A stretch of DNA of 64,000 nt, taken from the NCBI GenBank assembly GCA_934190785.1, contig CAKPTA010000003.1:62001-126000 (forward strand), written 5' to 3'. The notes under the pieces are model-generated. The model was given only the letters and a program-made list of their open reading frames with translations. It was not told where the DNA came from and did no database searches. The first letter of the stretch is position 1, and the number at the start of each line of letters is the position of its first letter. The translations under genes and the position numbers were made by a program. This stretch comes from an uncultured Bacilli bacterium. GTDB taxonomy: Bacteria; Bacillota_I; Bacilli_A; RF39; UBA660. Shown here piece by piece: positions 16,922-24,978 of this stretch.

Positions 16922-19240
16922 ATGAATGATGATGAATTAGAAAAAGAAGAAATATTAGATTTAGATGATGATTCATCATCTGATGATTCTATAGATATAG
17001 TTGATGACACTTATTTGGATGAACCCGACCATGATGAATCCGAGTATACTTATGATAATACAGATTATGATAGTAATCGTGTTAATAATTTTAATAACAA
17101 AGATAAAACAAATAATGTAGATAATTCAAGTAATTCAAATAATTATGATAATTTAAATAATAATTATGAAAAAAATAATTTAAACACTTTAAAAGAAAAT
17201 AGACCTAATGGTGCAAATAATGGTGAAAACATTTCTTCAAATAGTAATCACTTTAGAAATAATATGCAACGAGGACTAGGATTACCATCAAATAGTAATA
17301 GTGATGCATTAAAAGGCTTAAATAAAAATAGAATGCCTAACTTTAATTCTAGGTCTGAAGATTCAAATGAAGAAAAAAGCCCACGGGAGAGTATGCAAGA
17401 TGCTGCTTTGCAAGCAGGAACGAGCGCTGCTATTCAGTCAGCTGGTATTCCAGCTCCTGTAGCTAATGCAATAGCATCACAAGTATCAGTAAAAAAAATC
17501 AAAAAACAATTTATTATAAAAGTTGTTATTGCTTGCTTACCCTTTTTAATGATACTGATGTTTGCTATGGTTGTTTTTGGAGGAGATAGTAATTCATCAT
17601 ATGCCTCTTCTGGAATGGCTAATGACTATTTATATGGAAGTGGTGGAGAAGACGCTTTATATTCATATTTACAATCAATAGGACATTGTAGTAGTGAGAG
17701 TGAATGTAAAGATAGTGATGGAGCAAAATTTTATACGAAATTAAAAGAAAAGTTAAATAGTAATAGTAATTTAACAAAAGGAGAAGCTGATGCTGTAATT
17801 ATTGCTTTTATAGGATATAATCGTGGAAGCGATGATATGTTTAAAGCGATAGATGAGATTGATTTTATAGCTAATATATTAACTAAAAATGGAGCTTTTC
17901 ACATTGATAATTTAGATAGTCTTAAAGACTCCTTTATAAAATATGATGATTCAAAATCATCCTATTTTGACAAATATCGTTCTGACATATTAAATAATAA
18001 ACCTTCTTCTGATAGTGATGACACATATAGAAGTGATACTTTTGCAAGAATGGTTCAAAATGCTAAAAATATTACTAATTTTATTGATTATGTTCCTTCA
18101 ACTACTACAGGTGGAACATGTAGTTATTATATTGATGGACAAAATGTTAGTAATATAAAGGTAAGACTTCTTACATGTGGTACAAGTAGTGATACAATGA
18201 CTCCTATCGAATCAGAAGAATTGATTGATTTTGAAAAGTATATAACTGGTGTTGTATATGCAGAAAATGGTGGTTCATCTTATGAATCTTTGAAAGCACA
18301 AGCTATAGCTGCAAGAAACTATGCCTTAAATAGAGGAAGCGCTATGGGTAATTCCTTCGGGTTAGGTTTAAAAGTAGAAAATGGACAATATATTTTATCA
18401 ATAAGAAATTGTACATATGATCAAGTATATTGTGACCCTGATAAAGGATGTTGGTCTGATTCTAGCTCTGCAGGTGGAACAGTATTTAGTTCTTATGAAG
18501 AAGGTAAAAACTATGCTAAAGGAGCATTAGGTGAAGATTCAGTTATAAGAAAAGCTGTAACAGAGACTAGTGGCGAAGTTATGGTTGATGATTCAGGTAA
18601 AATCATTTATACACCATTTACTAATACAGAACAAAATAAGTGGAATGACATGGCAGAGGAAGGAAAAGATTACTTTGAAATATTAAAGGCAACTTATAGT
18701 GAAATGTCAGATATTAAAAAGACATGTTCTGCATCAACTGGAGAATATGCATCATGGAAGCAATGCGGTATGAGTTGGTCTAATATTGAAATCGGTTCTT
18801 CTGGTAGTAATATTTGTAATATTGGATGTTTACTTACTTCCATTTCAATTGAAATAGCAAAATCTGGTACACAAATTAATGCTAGCGAATTTAATCCAGG
18901 AGTATTTGTTTCACATCTTAATACTTTACCAAGTGCTTTTACTTCTGGTGGAGGACTTTATTGGAGTTCTGTTTCAAATACCACTCTTGTTCCTAATTTT
19001 AAATTTGTTGAGCATGTTTCACTTAGTGGAAGTAAAAGTGATAAGGCAAGCACTATAAAAAAATATGAAGATATGGGTTATTATATTGTTATAAAAGCCA
19101 AAAGTAATGAGCACTGGGTAGCTCTTGACCATGTAGATGGTGATAATGTTTATATTTTCGATCCAGGAAGTAATATTACAAATATTTGGGATTCACCTAA
19201 CTATGATGTTGTTCAGATTGCTCTATTTTCGGCTAGTTAA
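16922..19240 (+). CDS. Membrane-anchored wall enzyme: SpoIID-like + C39-like peptidase
   Basis: A 772-residue protein likely to open the wall for the secretion channel, the VirB1/CwlT role. Residues 1-190 are cytoplasmic, Asp/Asn-rich and probably disordered; one membrane segment follows (about 197-220). A Cys-containing linker leads to a SpoIID-like domain (about 430-590) whose core reads VVYAENGGSSYESLKAQAIAARNYA, split here only by notation, with Glu448 at the catalytic lytic-transglycosylase position. The last part (about 609-772) is a C39-type papain-like peptidase, with Gln614, Cys636 in GCLLTS, His731 in EHWVALDH and Asp747 in FDPGS. SpoIID paired with a cysteine peptidase in a secretion operon is unusual. 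Both active sites look intact. Confidence 0.8.
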   Translation: MNDDELEKEEILDLDDDSSSDDSIDIVDDTYLDEPDHDESEYTYDNTDYDSNRVNNFNNKDKTNNVDNSSNSNNYDNLNNNYEKNNLNTLKENRPNGANNGENISSNSNHFRNNMQRGLGLPSNSNSDALKGLNKNRMPNFNSRSEDSNEEKSPRESMQDAALQAGTSAAIQSAGIPAPVANAIASQVSVKKIKKQFIIKVVIACLPFLMILMFAMVVFGGDSNSSYASSGMANDYLYGSGGEDALYSYLQSIGHCSSESECKDSDGAKFYTKLKEKLNSNSNLTKGEADAVIIAFIGYNRGSDDMFKAIDEIDFIANILTKNGAFHIDNLDSLKDSFIKYDDSKSSYFDKYRSDILNNKPSSDSDDTYRSDTFARMVQNAKNITNFIDYVPSTTTGGTCSYYIDGQNVSNIKVRLLTCGTSSDTMTPIESEELIDFEKYITGVVYAENGGSSYESLKAQAIAARNYALNRGSAMGNSFGLGLKVENGQYILSIRNCTYDQVYCDPDKGCWSDSSSAGGTVFSSYEEGKNYAKGALGEDSVIRKAVTETSGEVMVDDSGKIIYTPFTNTEQNKWNDMAEEGKDYFEILKATYSEMSDIKKTCSASTGEYASWKQCGMSWSNIEIGSSGSNICNIGCLLTSISIEIAKSGTQINASEFNPGVFVSHLNTLPSAFTSGGGLYWSSVSNTTLVPNFKFVEHVSLSGSKSDKASTIKKYEDMGYYIVIKAKSNEHWVALDHVDGDNVYIFDPGSNITNIWDSPNYDVVQIALFSAS

Positions 19241-19249
19241 GGAGATATT

Positions 19250-20017
19250 ATGAAAAAGTCATATATAGTTATTGTTATTATTTTTGTTATATATACAGCT
19301 ATAATGTGTTTTGTTTTTGGTAATAGAAAAACTAAAGATGATACAAAATTTCTAGTAAACAATAGTATTTTTACATATAAAAATGATAAGTGGGATATTA
19401 GTTCTTTTGATAATGAAACATATGCTAAGTCACTTTTTAATGTATATATAAATAATGAATATCAAGGAAAATTTTATTTAAGAAGTCATAATGATAAATG
19501 GTATTATTTTGATGATAATAATGAATCATATGATTTTTATGGTAGTCTTTTTGCAACAGGAGAAAAAGTTAGTACAGATGTTATCAACTTTAATGAAAGT
19601 AGTGCATCTTTAAGTGAAGTTATGGAAATATTAAGTGATAATGATTTATCAATTAATAGCTTAGATGAACTTACACAAAATAAAAAAATCAGTTTTGATT
19701 TTGATTCTGATGGGGACGATGAAACAATATATTCTTTATCTAATTTGACTTTAAATGTCGATAGTGATAATGTAGTGCTATTTTCTATTGTTGTTTATAG
19801 TGATAATGATAAATTAACAACAATTATAAATGATAATGGAACTATTTCAAGTAAAAAAGTAAACTATTTTTATAGTATAGATAATATCTTTAAATTAAAC
19901 AATGAAAAGAATTATAAAATGTTAGTAAGACAAGAAAAAATAATGAATGCACAACAACAATGTGATTCATTATATGAAGTAGCTAATAAATCACTTAAGT
20001 TATTAAAAGCTTGTTAG
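19250..20017 (+). CDS. Exported acidic protein of the secretion operon, unknown family
   Basis: A 255-residue protein with an N-terminal membrane anchor (about 4-24) and an extracellular domain rich in Asp, Asn and Ser. A DFDSDGDDETIYSL stretch resembles a calcium-binding loop of the EF-hand or FG-GAP/VCBS kind (alternating Asp at spaced positions), which is an inference. Two Cys occur near the C-terminus. It sits 9 bases after the wall-enzyme gene and 9 bases before virD4, inside the operon, so it is probably an accessory protein of the machine, for example an outer adaptor. I do not recognise the family. Confidence 0.7.
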   Translation: MKKSYIVIVIIFVIYTAIMCFVFGNRKTKDDTKFLVNNSIFTYKNDKWDISSFDNETYAKSLFNVYINNEYQGKFYLRSHNDKWYYFDDNNESYDFYGSLFATGEKVSTDVINFNESSASLSEVMEILSDNDLSINSLDELTQNKKISFDFDSDGDDETIYSLSNLTLNVDSDNVVLFSIVVYSDNDKLTTIINDNGTISSKKVNYFYSIDNIFKLNNEKNYKMLVRQEKIMNAQQQCDSLYEVANKSLKLLKAC

Positions 20018-20026
20018 GAGGTAATT

Positions 20027-22129
20027 ATGAAATTAAAATTTAAGGCAGAACCTAAAGATATTTTGATTTTTTGCATTTTCTGCGTTTTCCTATTTTATTT
20101 TGTAGGAATTGGTGTAATTAATGCATTAACATTTATAAATGAAGGAACACTTGCAGGATTAAGTCCACTTCCTATTTTTACAGGTGAATATTTTCCACCT
20201 ACAATGGTTTGCTATTTAATTGCGTTAATTGCCGTTTTTACAAGTGTATCATCATACTTTTTTGAAAGAGAAAAAGGTATTGGAATATCAATCGGTAAAA
20301 AGAATAGTGATGGATATTCAAGATGGTGTACTGATAAAGAAATGAAAAAAAAGTTAAAGAAGGTAGAATATTTAGCTGAACATATTGAAGATGGAGGAAT
20401 ACCAATTATCAATAATGGTAAAGAACTATGGGTAGACTCTAGTGGATATCATAATATGATTATTGGTTCAACTGGTAGTGGTAAATCACAATCAATTTCA
20501 TTTCCATTTATTAGAACTCTAGCTAAAGCTGGAGAATCCATGATTATTACTGATCCTAAGGGAGAACTTTATGAAGGTACAGCTAATGAATTAAAAGAAC
20601 GCGGTTATAATATTGTTTTATTAAATTTCCGTGATCCACAAAAAGGTAATTGTTGGAATCCTTTTTCAATACCATATAAATTATATAAAGCAGGTGACAA
20701 AGATAAAGGAATCGAATTACTTGAAGATTTAGCTAAAAATATTTTGTATGATGAGAAAAATAAAGGAAATGACCCTTTCTGGGAAAATGCTTCTGCTGAT
20801 TATTTTGCAGGACTTGCTTTAGCTTTATTTGATGACGCTAATGAAGATGAAGTTAATATTAATAGTATTAATTTAATGGCAACAATTGGTGAAGAAAAAA
20901 TTGGTGGTTCAAATTACATAAAAGAATACTTTAGTACAAAAGATCAAACATCAACGGGATATATTAAAGCAAAAGCAACAGTAACTGCTCCATCAGAAAC
21001 GAAAGGAAGTATCTTATCAGTATTTAACCAAAAAATACAACTTTTCTCAACAAGAGATAATTTATCTGAAATGCTTTCACATAGTGATTTTGATATGGAA
21101 GATATCGGTAGAAAAAAAACAGCTGTATTTATAGTTATTCAAGATGAGAAAAAAACATATCATTCGCTTGTTACTATTTTCTTGAAACAATGTTATGAGA
21201 CATTAGTTCGTGTAGCGCAAGAACAACCAGGATTTAAACTTAAATATAGAACTAACTTTCTACTAGATGAGTTTGCTAATATGCCACCATTATCAGATGT
21301 TGATGCTATGGTATCAGCAGCTCGTTCAAGAAATATTAAACTATCATTTATTATTCAGAACTTTTCTCAGTTAAATGATGTTTATGGAAAAGAAAAAGCA
21401 GAGACAATTCGTGGAAACTGTGGAAATACAATCTTTTTGCTTTCTACTGAACTTGCTGCGCTTGAAGAAATTAGTAAAATGTGTGGTGAAGTAAAATCTA
21501 AGAAAGATGATAAAACTTCATCACGTCCCCTAATAACCGTAACAGATTTACAAAATTTAAAAGAGGAACAAGCTATCATTTTAAGATCAAGAATGAGACC
21601 ATTTAAAACAACATTAATGTTTGATTATAAGATGAATTGGGGTAAAAAATATCCTAAGGCCCTATATCCTGTACGTGAGAAACAACCTGTTAAATTGTTT
21701 GATTTAAAGAAGTTTGTTGAAGAAGCTCGAAAAAAGAAAATAGATGAGTTAATTGGAAGCGGTGGAATGCCTAATATTCCTGGACTTCCTCCACTTCCTG
21801 GTATGAATATGCAAAGTAAGAGTGAAAATCCATTTATGGGGCTTCCTGGAATGGATAGTCCAAATCCATTTATGCCATCATCTAATAATAAGAAAAAAGC
21901 TCCAAACTTAGATGATTTAGTAAAGCGTATTGATGCTAAAATAGCTGAGTTGGAAGAAGAAGAGAGAAGAGAAAAAGAAGCAAATGCTAAGAGTGAAAAG
22001 AAGGAACCAATTAGTTCTGATAAACACTCTGATTCACCAGTTAAGGAAATTCCTTCAAACGATAGTAAAGTAAATAGTGATATAACTGATGATCAGTTTT
22101 TCGATGATTTTTTCAATGATGATAATTAG
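20027..22129 (+). CDS. virD4: VirD4/TraG-type coupling protein ATPase
   Basis: A 700-residue protein that would select substrates and feed them to the channel. Two N-terminal membrane helices (about 12-34 and 58-80) precede the ATPase core. Walker A GSTGSGKS is at 147-154, followed by SMIITDPKGELYE, and Walker B NFLLDEFANMP at about 410. This matches TraG/VirD4 families. The last 130 residues are a low-complexity Pro/Gly/Met then Lys/Glu then Asp-rich tail ending DDQFFDDFFNDDN, probably disordered and possibly a substrate- or partner-binding tail. A strong AGGAGG site precedes the start. It ends the operon; no relaxase gene is beside it in this window. Confidence 0.93.
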   Translation: MKLKFKAEPKDILIFCIFCVFLFYFVGIGVINALTFINEGTLAGLSPLPIFTGEYFPPTMVCYLIALIAVFTSVSSYFFEREKGIGISIGKKNSDGYSRWCTDKEMKKKLKKVEYLAEHIEDGGIPIINNGKELWVDSSGYHNMIIGSTGSGKSQSISFPFIRTLAKAGESMIITDPKGELYEGTANELKERGYNIVLLNFRDPQKGNCWNPFSIPYKLYKAGDKDKGIELLEDLAKNILYDEKNKGNDPFWENASADYFAGLALALFDDANEDEVNINSINLMATIGEEKIGGSNYIKEYFSTKDQTSTGYIKAKATVTAPSETKGSILSVFNQKIQLFSTRDNLSEMLSHSDFDMEDIGRKKTAVFIVIQDEKKTYHSLVTIFLKQCYETLVRVAQEQPGFKLKYRTNFLLDEFANMPPLSDVDAMVSAARSRNIKLSFIIQNFSQLNDVYGKEKAETIRGNCGNTIFLLSTELAALEEISKMCGEVKSKKDDKTSSRPLITVTDLQNLKEEQAIILRSRMRPFKTTLMFDYKMNWGKKYPKALYPVREKQPVKLFDLKKFVEEARKKKIDELIGSGGMPNIPGLPPLPGMNMQSKSENPFMGLPGMDSPNPFMPSSNNKKKAPNLDDLVKRIDAKIAELEEEERREKEANAKSEKKEPISSDKHSDSPVKEIPSNDSKVNSDITDDQFFDDFFNDDN

Positions 22130-22189
22130 TGATTAATTTTAACTATAAGATAGTAACATCCATGCATATATTATTGTAGGGTGGTTGAT

Positions 22190-22480
22190 ATGAAATCAAG
22201 TATATCTATAAAAGAGTTAATTAATATTATTGATTCATGCAATATTATAGATATAAGAAGTAATCAAAGTTATAATAATAATCATATTCCAGGTTCAATA
22301 AATATTCCAATGGAAAAATTAATTATTGAACCCAAAAAATATTTAAAACCAAATTTGATATATTATATATATTGTCAAAAAGGTATTAGTAGTCCAAAAG
22401 TTTGCCAAATTCTTAATAGGTTAGGGTATAATACTGTTAATGTATTAGGTGGTTATGAAGAATGGATACTACAAAAATAG
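22190..22480 (+). CDS. Rhodanese-domain sulfurtransferase
   Basis: A 96-residue single rhodanese domain from ATG 22190 (AGGGTGG nearby; the in-frame GTG at 22181 overlaps that site). The opening NIIDIRSNQSYNNNHIPGSINIP is the usual rhodanese start (shortened here), and the active loop YCQKGISS has the catalytic Cys. The end reads NVLGGYEEW, also standard. Stand-alone rhodaneses carry sulfane sulfur or act in thiol redox tasks. It is transcribed alone and closed by a terminator. Confidence 0.9.
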   Translation: MKSSISIKELINIIDSCNIIDIRSNQSYNNNHIPGSINIPMEKLIIEPKKYLKPNLIYYIYCQKGISSPKVCQILNRLGYNTVNVLGGYEEWILQK

Positions 22481-22500
22481 ACACAATAGTGTCTTTTTTT
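22479..22500 (+). terminator. Intrinsic terminator after rhodanese
   Basis: Stem AGACAC/GTGTCT with loop AATA and seven T; it overlaps the end of the stop codon. Confidence 0.88.
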
Positions 22501-22622
22501 GACTAATATTATATTGTATATTTTTTACTATTTAAGTTTAATTTAATAATATATTTATGTATATATTTATCTTTTAAATTAACATTAAAAGTATTATAAT
22601 ATTAAAGGAGGCTATAAGCTAT

Positions 22623-23219
22623 ATGGAACAAATAATGCAGATTATAAAATTATTTATTGATTGGTTAACTAGTTTTGTTTATAGTAATAACATATTTATA
22701 AGTATATCTTGTGGTATGTTTTTGGTTATCTTAGAATCTATTATACCTGCATTACCATTAGCGCTTTTTATAGCTATTAATACAGTTGTATTTGGTAATA
22801 TAGTTGGTTTTTTAATTTCATGGATAGGTACAGTTATTGGTTGTAGTTTAAGTTTCTTTATTTTTAGGACAGGCTTTAGTAAAAGAATATATCGCCATAT
22901 AGAAAATAAAACTAAAACAAAGGAATTAATGAATAAGATAAGCAATCTAAATTTTACAACTTTAGTACTTATCATGGCAATTCCTTTTACACCAGCGTTT
23001 TCAATAAATATTGGAGCCGGTTTATCTAAAATGCCATATAAGAAATATTTATTTGCACTTTTAATTTCAAAATTATCTATAATTTATTTTTGGGGCTATA
23101 TAGGTTCAACGTTTCTTGATAGTATAACTGATATAGGCGTTTTAATTAAACTTGCAATTATTTTATTTGTAACATTTATATTATCGCAAATTGTTATTAA
23201 AAAAAGTGATATTACATAA
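22623..23219 (+). CDS. VTT-domain (DedA/TVP38-like) membrane protein
   Basis: A 198-residue polytopic protein with about five membrane helices. The segment PALPLALFIAINTVVFGN followed by a second Gly-rich helix and the F-x-x-R-x-G pattern (FFIFRTGFSKRIYRH) fits the VTT/DedA domain, and AIPFTPAFSINIGAG later in the protein matches the re-entrant motif of TVP38-type members. These proteins act as lipid scramblases or undecaprenyl-phosphate flippases. A TATAAT box at 22595-22600 and an AAAGGAGG site precede it. It starts an operon with rmuC and a YjdF-like gene, 9 bases apart. Confidence 0.8.
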   Translation: MEQIMQIIKLFIDWLTSFVYSNNIFISISCGMFLVILESIIPALPLALFIAINTVVFGNIVGFLISWIGTVIGCSLSFFIFRTGFSKRIYRHIENKTKTKELMNKISNLNFTTLVLIMAIPFTPAFSINIGAGLSKMPYKKYLFALLISKLSIIYFWGYIGSTFLDSITDIGVLIKLAIILFVTFILSQIVIKKSDIT

Positions 23220-23228
23220 GGAGGATTT

Positions 23229-24311
23229 ATGGAAGTAGTTATTATTTGTATATTATTAGTTGTTGTTATTTTAAATATCTTAGTACTTACTAAAAGTATA
23301 AATGAATCAAATATTACGGAAAGACTTGGAAAAATGGAAACTAATATGATCCGTGAAATTGGTGAATTTAAAAATGGATTATCTCGTGATATTACTGTTG
23401 ATTTTGATAAGATGAATGATAAAATGGAAAATCGATTACGTCTTATTAATGATGCTGTAAATGAAAGACTTGATCAAAATTTTGAAAAAACAAACAAAAC
23501 ATTTACGTCTGTTTTAGAAAGACTTTCACGTATTGATGAGGCTCAAAAGAAAATAGATAATTTATCAAGTGATATCGTATCACTTCAAAGTGTTTTAACT
23601 GATAAAAAGACAAGAGGTATATTTGGTGAAGTTAATTTGTATCATATTATGTCAAGTGTTTTTGGTGATAACAATAATTCTATCTATAAAATGCAATATA
23701 CTTTTCCAAATGGAACTATTGTGGACTGTGCTCTTTTTGCTCCAGAACCATTAGGATTAATAGGCATAGATTCTAAGTTTCCACTTGAACACTATAGACA
23801 AATGGTTGATAAAAGTCTTAGTGTTGAAGTTAGAGCACAAGCAGAAAAATTATTTAAACAGGATATGAAAAAACACATAGATGCGATAGGAGATAAATAT
23901 ATTATTAATGGAGTTACTTCAGATCAAGCTATCTTATTCTTGCCTGCAGAAGCTATATTTGCAGAACTTAGTGCATATCATACAGAATTAATTGAATATG
24001 CCTATAAGAGAAGGGTTTGGATAGCAAGTCCAACAACTTTAATAAGTACGTTATCGACAATTCAAGTAATAATGAAAAATATTGAACGTGATAAATATGC
24101 ATCAGTTATTCATCATGAATTACAACTTTTATCTGAAGAATTTAAACGTTATAAAGATAGATGGGATAAACTTATTAGAAGTATAGAAACTGTTGGTAGA
24201 GATGCGAAGGAAATTCATACAACAACTGAGAAAATAACAAAGAGATTTAATGCTATAAATCAAGTAGAGGTAGAAGGTGTGTTAAATGAAAAAAGCGAAA
24301 CTACTGAATAA
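23229..24311 (+). CDS. rmuC: RmuC-family DNA recombination protein
   Basis: A 360-residue protein with an N-terminal membrane anchor (about 2-20), a coiled coil (about 25-125) and a nuclease-like domain. The phrase TRGIFGEVNLYHIM and the segment GLIGIDSKFPLEHY, with the D-x-K of a PD-(D/E)xK fold, are typical of RmuC. In Escherichia coli RmuC limits recombination at inverted repeats; the enzymatic activity is predicted. The last 26 bases overlap the next gene. Confidence 0.92.
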   Translation: MEVVIICILLVVVILNILVLTKSINESNITERLGKMETNMIREIGEFKNGLSRDITVDFDKMNDKMENRLRLINDAVNERLDQNFEKTNKTFTSVLERLSRIDEAQKKIDNLSSDIVSLQSVLTDKKTRGIFGEVNLYHIMSSVFGDNNNSIYKMQYTFPNGTIVDCALFAPEPLGLIGIDSKFPLEHYRQMVDKSLSVEVRAQAEKLFKQDMKKHIDAIGDKYIINGVTSDQAILFLPAEAIFAELSAYHTELIEYAYKRRVWIASPTTLISTLSTIQVIMKNIERDKYASVIHHELQLLSEEFKRYKDRWDKLIRSIETVGRDAKEIHTTTEKITKRFNAINQVEVEGVLNEKSETTE

Positions 24312-24897
24312 TATATTAGGAATTATCTCTTCTTTATATAGTCTATATTTAATATTTATAACAGATGGTGATATATATGGAAAATTAATTAAATTAACTA
24401 TTATACCAATTATTTTCCTACCACAAATAATAAATAAATTATTTAGAGTAAATATAAATACATATATTGCTACAATTTATACTATTTTTATTTTCCTAGC
24501 TCATTTTATGGGATCAATTTTGAATTTTTATCAAGCTATATATTGGTATGATTCATTTGCTCATTTTCTATCAGGTATTTTAGTTTCTTTTTTAGCAACT
24601 TATTTACTTGTTATATTAAATAAATATAGTGAAAAGTCAGTTTTATTTAATGTTTTATTTATCTTAGGAATGTCTTTTATGGTAGCTGGAATGTGGGAAA
24701 TGTTTGAATTCACAAGTGATAAATTATTTGGAAAAGACGCCCAAAATGTTTTAACTACTGGTGTAGATGATACAATGAAAGATATGATTGTAGCGGCATT
24801 AGGTACTATTTTGTATTTAATTTTATATGTATATGAAGAGATTAATAATAAGAGAATTTTTATAAAAAATTTTATATGTGATATAAATAAAAAATAA
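24286..24897 (+). CDS. YjdF/DUF2238-like membrane protein
   Basis: A 203-residue protein with about six membrane helices. Conserved-looking polar residues lie in and near helices: WYDSFAHFLSG, MWEMFEFTSDKLFG and GVDDTMKDMIVAALG. The pattern His in helix three, W-E at the end of the next, then D-x-x-x-D-M, is what I associate with YjdF/DUF2238 (COG3647) proteins, whose function is unknown. Translation is probably coupled to rmuC through the 26-base overlap. A terminator follows. Confidence 0.68.
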   Translation: MKKAKLLNNILGIISSLYSLYLIFITDGDIYGKLIKLTIIPIIFLPQIINKLFRVNINTYIATIYTIFIFLAHFMGSILNFYQAIYWYDSFAHFLSGILVSFLATYLLVILNKYSEKSVLFNVLFILGMSFMVAGMWEMFEFTSDKLFGKDAQNVLTTGVDDTMKDMIVAALGTILYLILYVYEEINNKRIFIKNFICDINKK

Positions 24898-24903
24898 TAT
24901 ATA

Positions 24904-24937
24904 AAAAATAAAAGTTAGCGTAGACTTTTATTTTTTT
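24904..24937 (+). terminator. Intrinsic terminator after the VTT-rmuC operon
   Basis: Long AT-rich stem AAATAAAAGT/ACTTTTATTT with a short loop, then T run. Confidence 0.8.
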
Positions 24938-24978
24938 ATGTATTATAATAGAAAACAATTTAATTAGGAGGTGTCGCT

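Noticed and set aside
16922..17350. Repeat array in the Asp/Asn-rich 5' end of the wall-enzyme gene
   Set aside because: It is low-complexity coding sequence without a fixed unit or spacers, not CRISPR or a tandem repeat array.
1..22129. Integrative conjugative element
   Set aside because: VirB4, VirB6 and VirD4 suggest conjugation, but no relaxase, integrase, excisionase, oriT-like repeat or att repeat is visible, and the block runs into Tad genes on one side and ordinary chromosome genes on the other. Something upstream of the window could change this.
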